Assembly (NCBI GenBank): GCA_046155505.1
Contig: JBJXFK010000042.1
Span: 1 to 5,703 of the forward strand
Reading direction: 5' to 3'
Source of the DNA: JBJXFK01 sp046155505
GTDB lineage: Bacteria > Planctomycetota > Phycisphaerae > UBA1845 > Fen-1342
Length of the DNA stretch: 5,703 nucleotides
Of the stretch, positions 4,472 to 5,703 are shown piece by piece. The position numbers and the translations under genes are program-made. The notes below the pieces were generated by a model, which did no database searches, was not told where the DNA came from, and saw only the letters and a list, made by a program, of their open reading frames with translations. How positions within the stretch are numbered: the first letter of the stretch is position 1; each line of letters opens with the position of its first letter.

Positions 4472-5703
4472 ATGTCCACGTTCACAAAATCGCCGGTTTC
4501 GGTCGGGCACGGCTCCGCAGCGCGCGGCGGCCTGTTTGCCAATCGTCGCGTGGTTACGCTCGTCGTCGGCATCGCAATTCTGGCGGTCGGCTACGCGGCG
4601 TTTTCATGGCTGGACGTGGCAAGTTGGTTTCGCCGCGAGGCCGCCGAGACAAGCGTTCACATCGTCCAGTCCGCCACGCTGAGCATCGTCATTTCCGAAG
4701 ACGGCGAGTTGAAACCCAAGGATCAAATCGAGATCAAGAACGAAGTCGAGGGGCAGAGCACAATTCTGAGCATCGTTGCCGAGAGCACGCGCGTCAAAAA
4801 GGGCGACCTGCTGGTCGAACTCGCCAGCGATCAACTGACCGAGCGACTCGAAACCGAGAAAATCGAGCTGCGCCGGGTCGAGGCCGACGCCGGTGCCGCG
4901 TCCGAAGAGCTCGAAATCACGCGTAATCAGAATGCGAGCGATCTGAAGAAGGCCGAGCTTGAACTCGAAGTCGCCGAACTCGAATTGAACAAGTACACGC
5001 ACGGCGACTATCCCAAGGAAGTGAAAACGCTGGAGATCGAGGTCGAGCGGGCCGAACTGGATCAACTGCGCAAGCGCGACGAACTCACTAAGCAGGAGAA
5101 GCTGCTGGTCAAGGGCTTCGTCACGCAGTCAAAGCTTGAGGAACTCAGGTTTGAGCTCAAGAACGCCGATCGCACGCTTGAGAAAAACATACTTGCGCTC
5201 AAGACGTTGAACGAATATGAGCTCACGAAAAACATGAAGCAAAAGACCTCCGACGCCGAGCGCGCCCGCGAGGAACTCCAGCGCGTGCAAAAACGCGGCG
5301 CATCGAAGGAGAAGCAGGCCGAAGTGCGGCTCGAACAGTCGCAGTCCACGCTACAGGTCCGTCGCACGCGGCTCGATCGATTGATTGAGCAGGTCGGTAA
5401 ATGCAAGACCATCGCACCGGTTGACGGCGTCGTGCAATACAAAACTTCACCCTGGGACGATTTTCGCCCTGCGCAGGGTCAAAAAGTGCATGAGGGACAA
5501 ACGCTCTGCGTGCTCCCCGACACGTCGCAGATGATCGTCAGCTTCCGCATTCACGAGGGCGATCGGCACCGCGTCAAAGACGGCATGCCGTGCGTGGTTC
5601 GCGTCACTGCCGTTCCCGGCAAGACATTCACTGGAAAAATATCCAAAATCGCACGCTTTGCAGACAGTGCCAATCGCTGGATCAACCCCGATCTGAAAGA
5701 GCA
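4472..5703 (+). CDS. HlyD-family membrane fusion (periplasmic adaptor) protein, 3' end outside window
   Basis: The first 410 residues of a membrane fusion protein, open to the right edge. Such adaptors couple an inner-membrane transporter (often MacB-type ABC, RND or a secretion ATPase) to the outer envelope. A short cytoplasmic N-terminus is followed by one transmembrane segment (about 27-46). The first half of the lipoyl-like domain is about 87-117 (EIKNEVEG...VKKGDLLVEL). A long Glu/Lys/Leu/Arg-rich coiled-coil hairpin covers about 120-310. The second lipoyl half is about 311-350, with the family motif TIAPVDGVVQY, and a beta-barrel follows (about 354-395, MIVSF...GMPCVVRV...FTGKISKIA). 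The coiled coil contains HGDYPKE (178-184). The ATG at 4472 has AAGGAG ending 4 nt upstream, slightly close but convincing. It follows the dockerin-like gene after a palindromic intergenic element. A transporter partner would be expected downstream but is not visible, so the exported substrate is unknown. Confidence 0.92.
   Translation, partial: MSTFTKSPVSVGHGSAARGGLFANRRVVTLVVGIAILAVGYAAFSWLDVASWFRREAAETSVHIVQSATLSIVISEDGELKPKDQIEIKNEVEGQSTILSIVAESTRVKKGDLLVELASDQLTERLETEKIELRRVEADAGAASEELEITRNQNASDLKKAELELEVAELELNKYTHGDYPKEVKTLEIEVERAELDQLRKRDELTKQEKLLVKGFVTQSKLEELRFELKNADRTLEKNILALKTLNEYELTKNMKQKTSDAERAREELQRVQKRGASKEKQAEVRLEQSQSTLQVRRTRLDRLIEQVGKCKTIAPVDGVVQYKTSPWDDFRPAQGQKVHEGQTLCVLPDTSQMIVSFRIHEGDRHRVKDGMPCVVRVTAVPGKTFTGKISKIARFADSANRWINPDLKE

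Noticed and set aside
4000..4572. Minus-strand open frame of 190 codons opposite the dockerin-like gene's 3' end
   Set aside because: It is antisense to a gene with clear domain motifs, has atypical composition and crosses the palindromic intergenic element. GC-rich DNA generates such frames by chance.
5062..5442. Ser/Cys/Phe-rich minus-strand frame opposite the HlyD-like gene
   Set aside because: The Ser, Phe and Arg runs are the complement of the Glu/Lys/Leu/Arg-rich coiled coil on the plus strand, so it is a shadow.

Overview
The window is GC-rich bacterial DNA and most likely planctomycete. This is inferred from the gene content: a PEP-CTERM protein with a VPEPTSLALLGLGALALIRRR-type tail, a large secreted protein ending in a dockerin-like double calcium loop of the 'GDMNTDG' style, and short palindromic intergenic elements. 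No rRNA or marker gene is present, so the phylum call is an inference.

Layout. Positions 1-1645 are on the minus strand. They hold a secreted alpha/beta-hydrolase esterase (1-701, cut by the left edge) and, upstream of it, a PEP-CTERM surface protein (893-1645). A perfect 14-bp hairpin at 828-864 separates the two, so they are probably independent transcripts. Positions 1646-1904 are a divergent control region with two candidate sigma70-type promoters whose -35 boxes abut back to back, and a 17-nt palindrome just upstream of the PEP-CTERM ribosome binding site. Positions 1905-5703 are on the plus strand: a class IV (HDAC11-like) deacetylase (GTG start, 1905-2804), a secreted multidomain dockerin-like protein (called 2917-4362), and a HlyD-family membrane fusion protein (4472 to the right edge, cut).

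The most unusual spot is 2968-3028. Three head-to-tail copies of a 15-bp unit lead into a textbook intrinsic terminator (8-bp stem, T6), yet the stretch lies inside the reading frame of the dockerin-like protein, just ahead of its signal-peptide core. No ordinary in-frame start codon exists between the terminator and the signal peptide. Either the gene is translated through a terminator (possible attenuation) or a dispersed element has been captured at its 5' end. A second palindromic element, two inverted copies of a 17-18-bp unit, lies at 4387-4450 just before the HlyD-like gene.

The genes do not form an obvious pathway. Four of the five products are exported or membrane-anchored; the deacetylase looks cytoplasmic. 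No RNA gene, insertion sequence, CRISPR array or clear complete novel system is visible.
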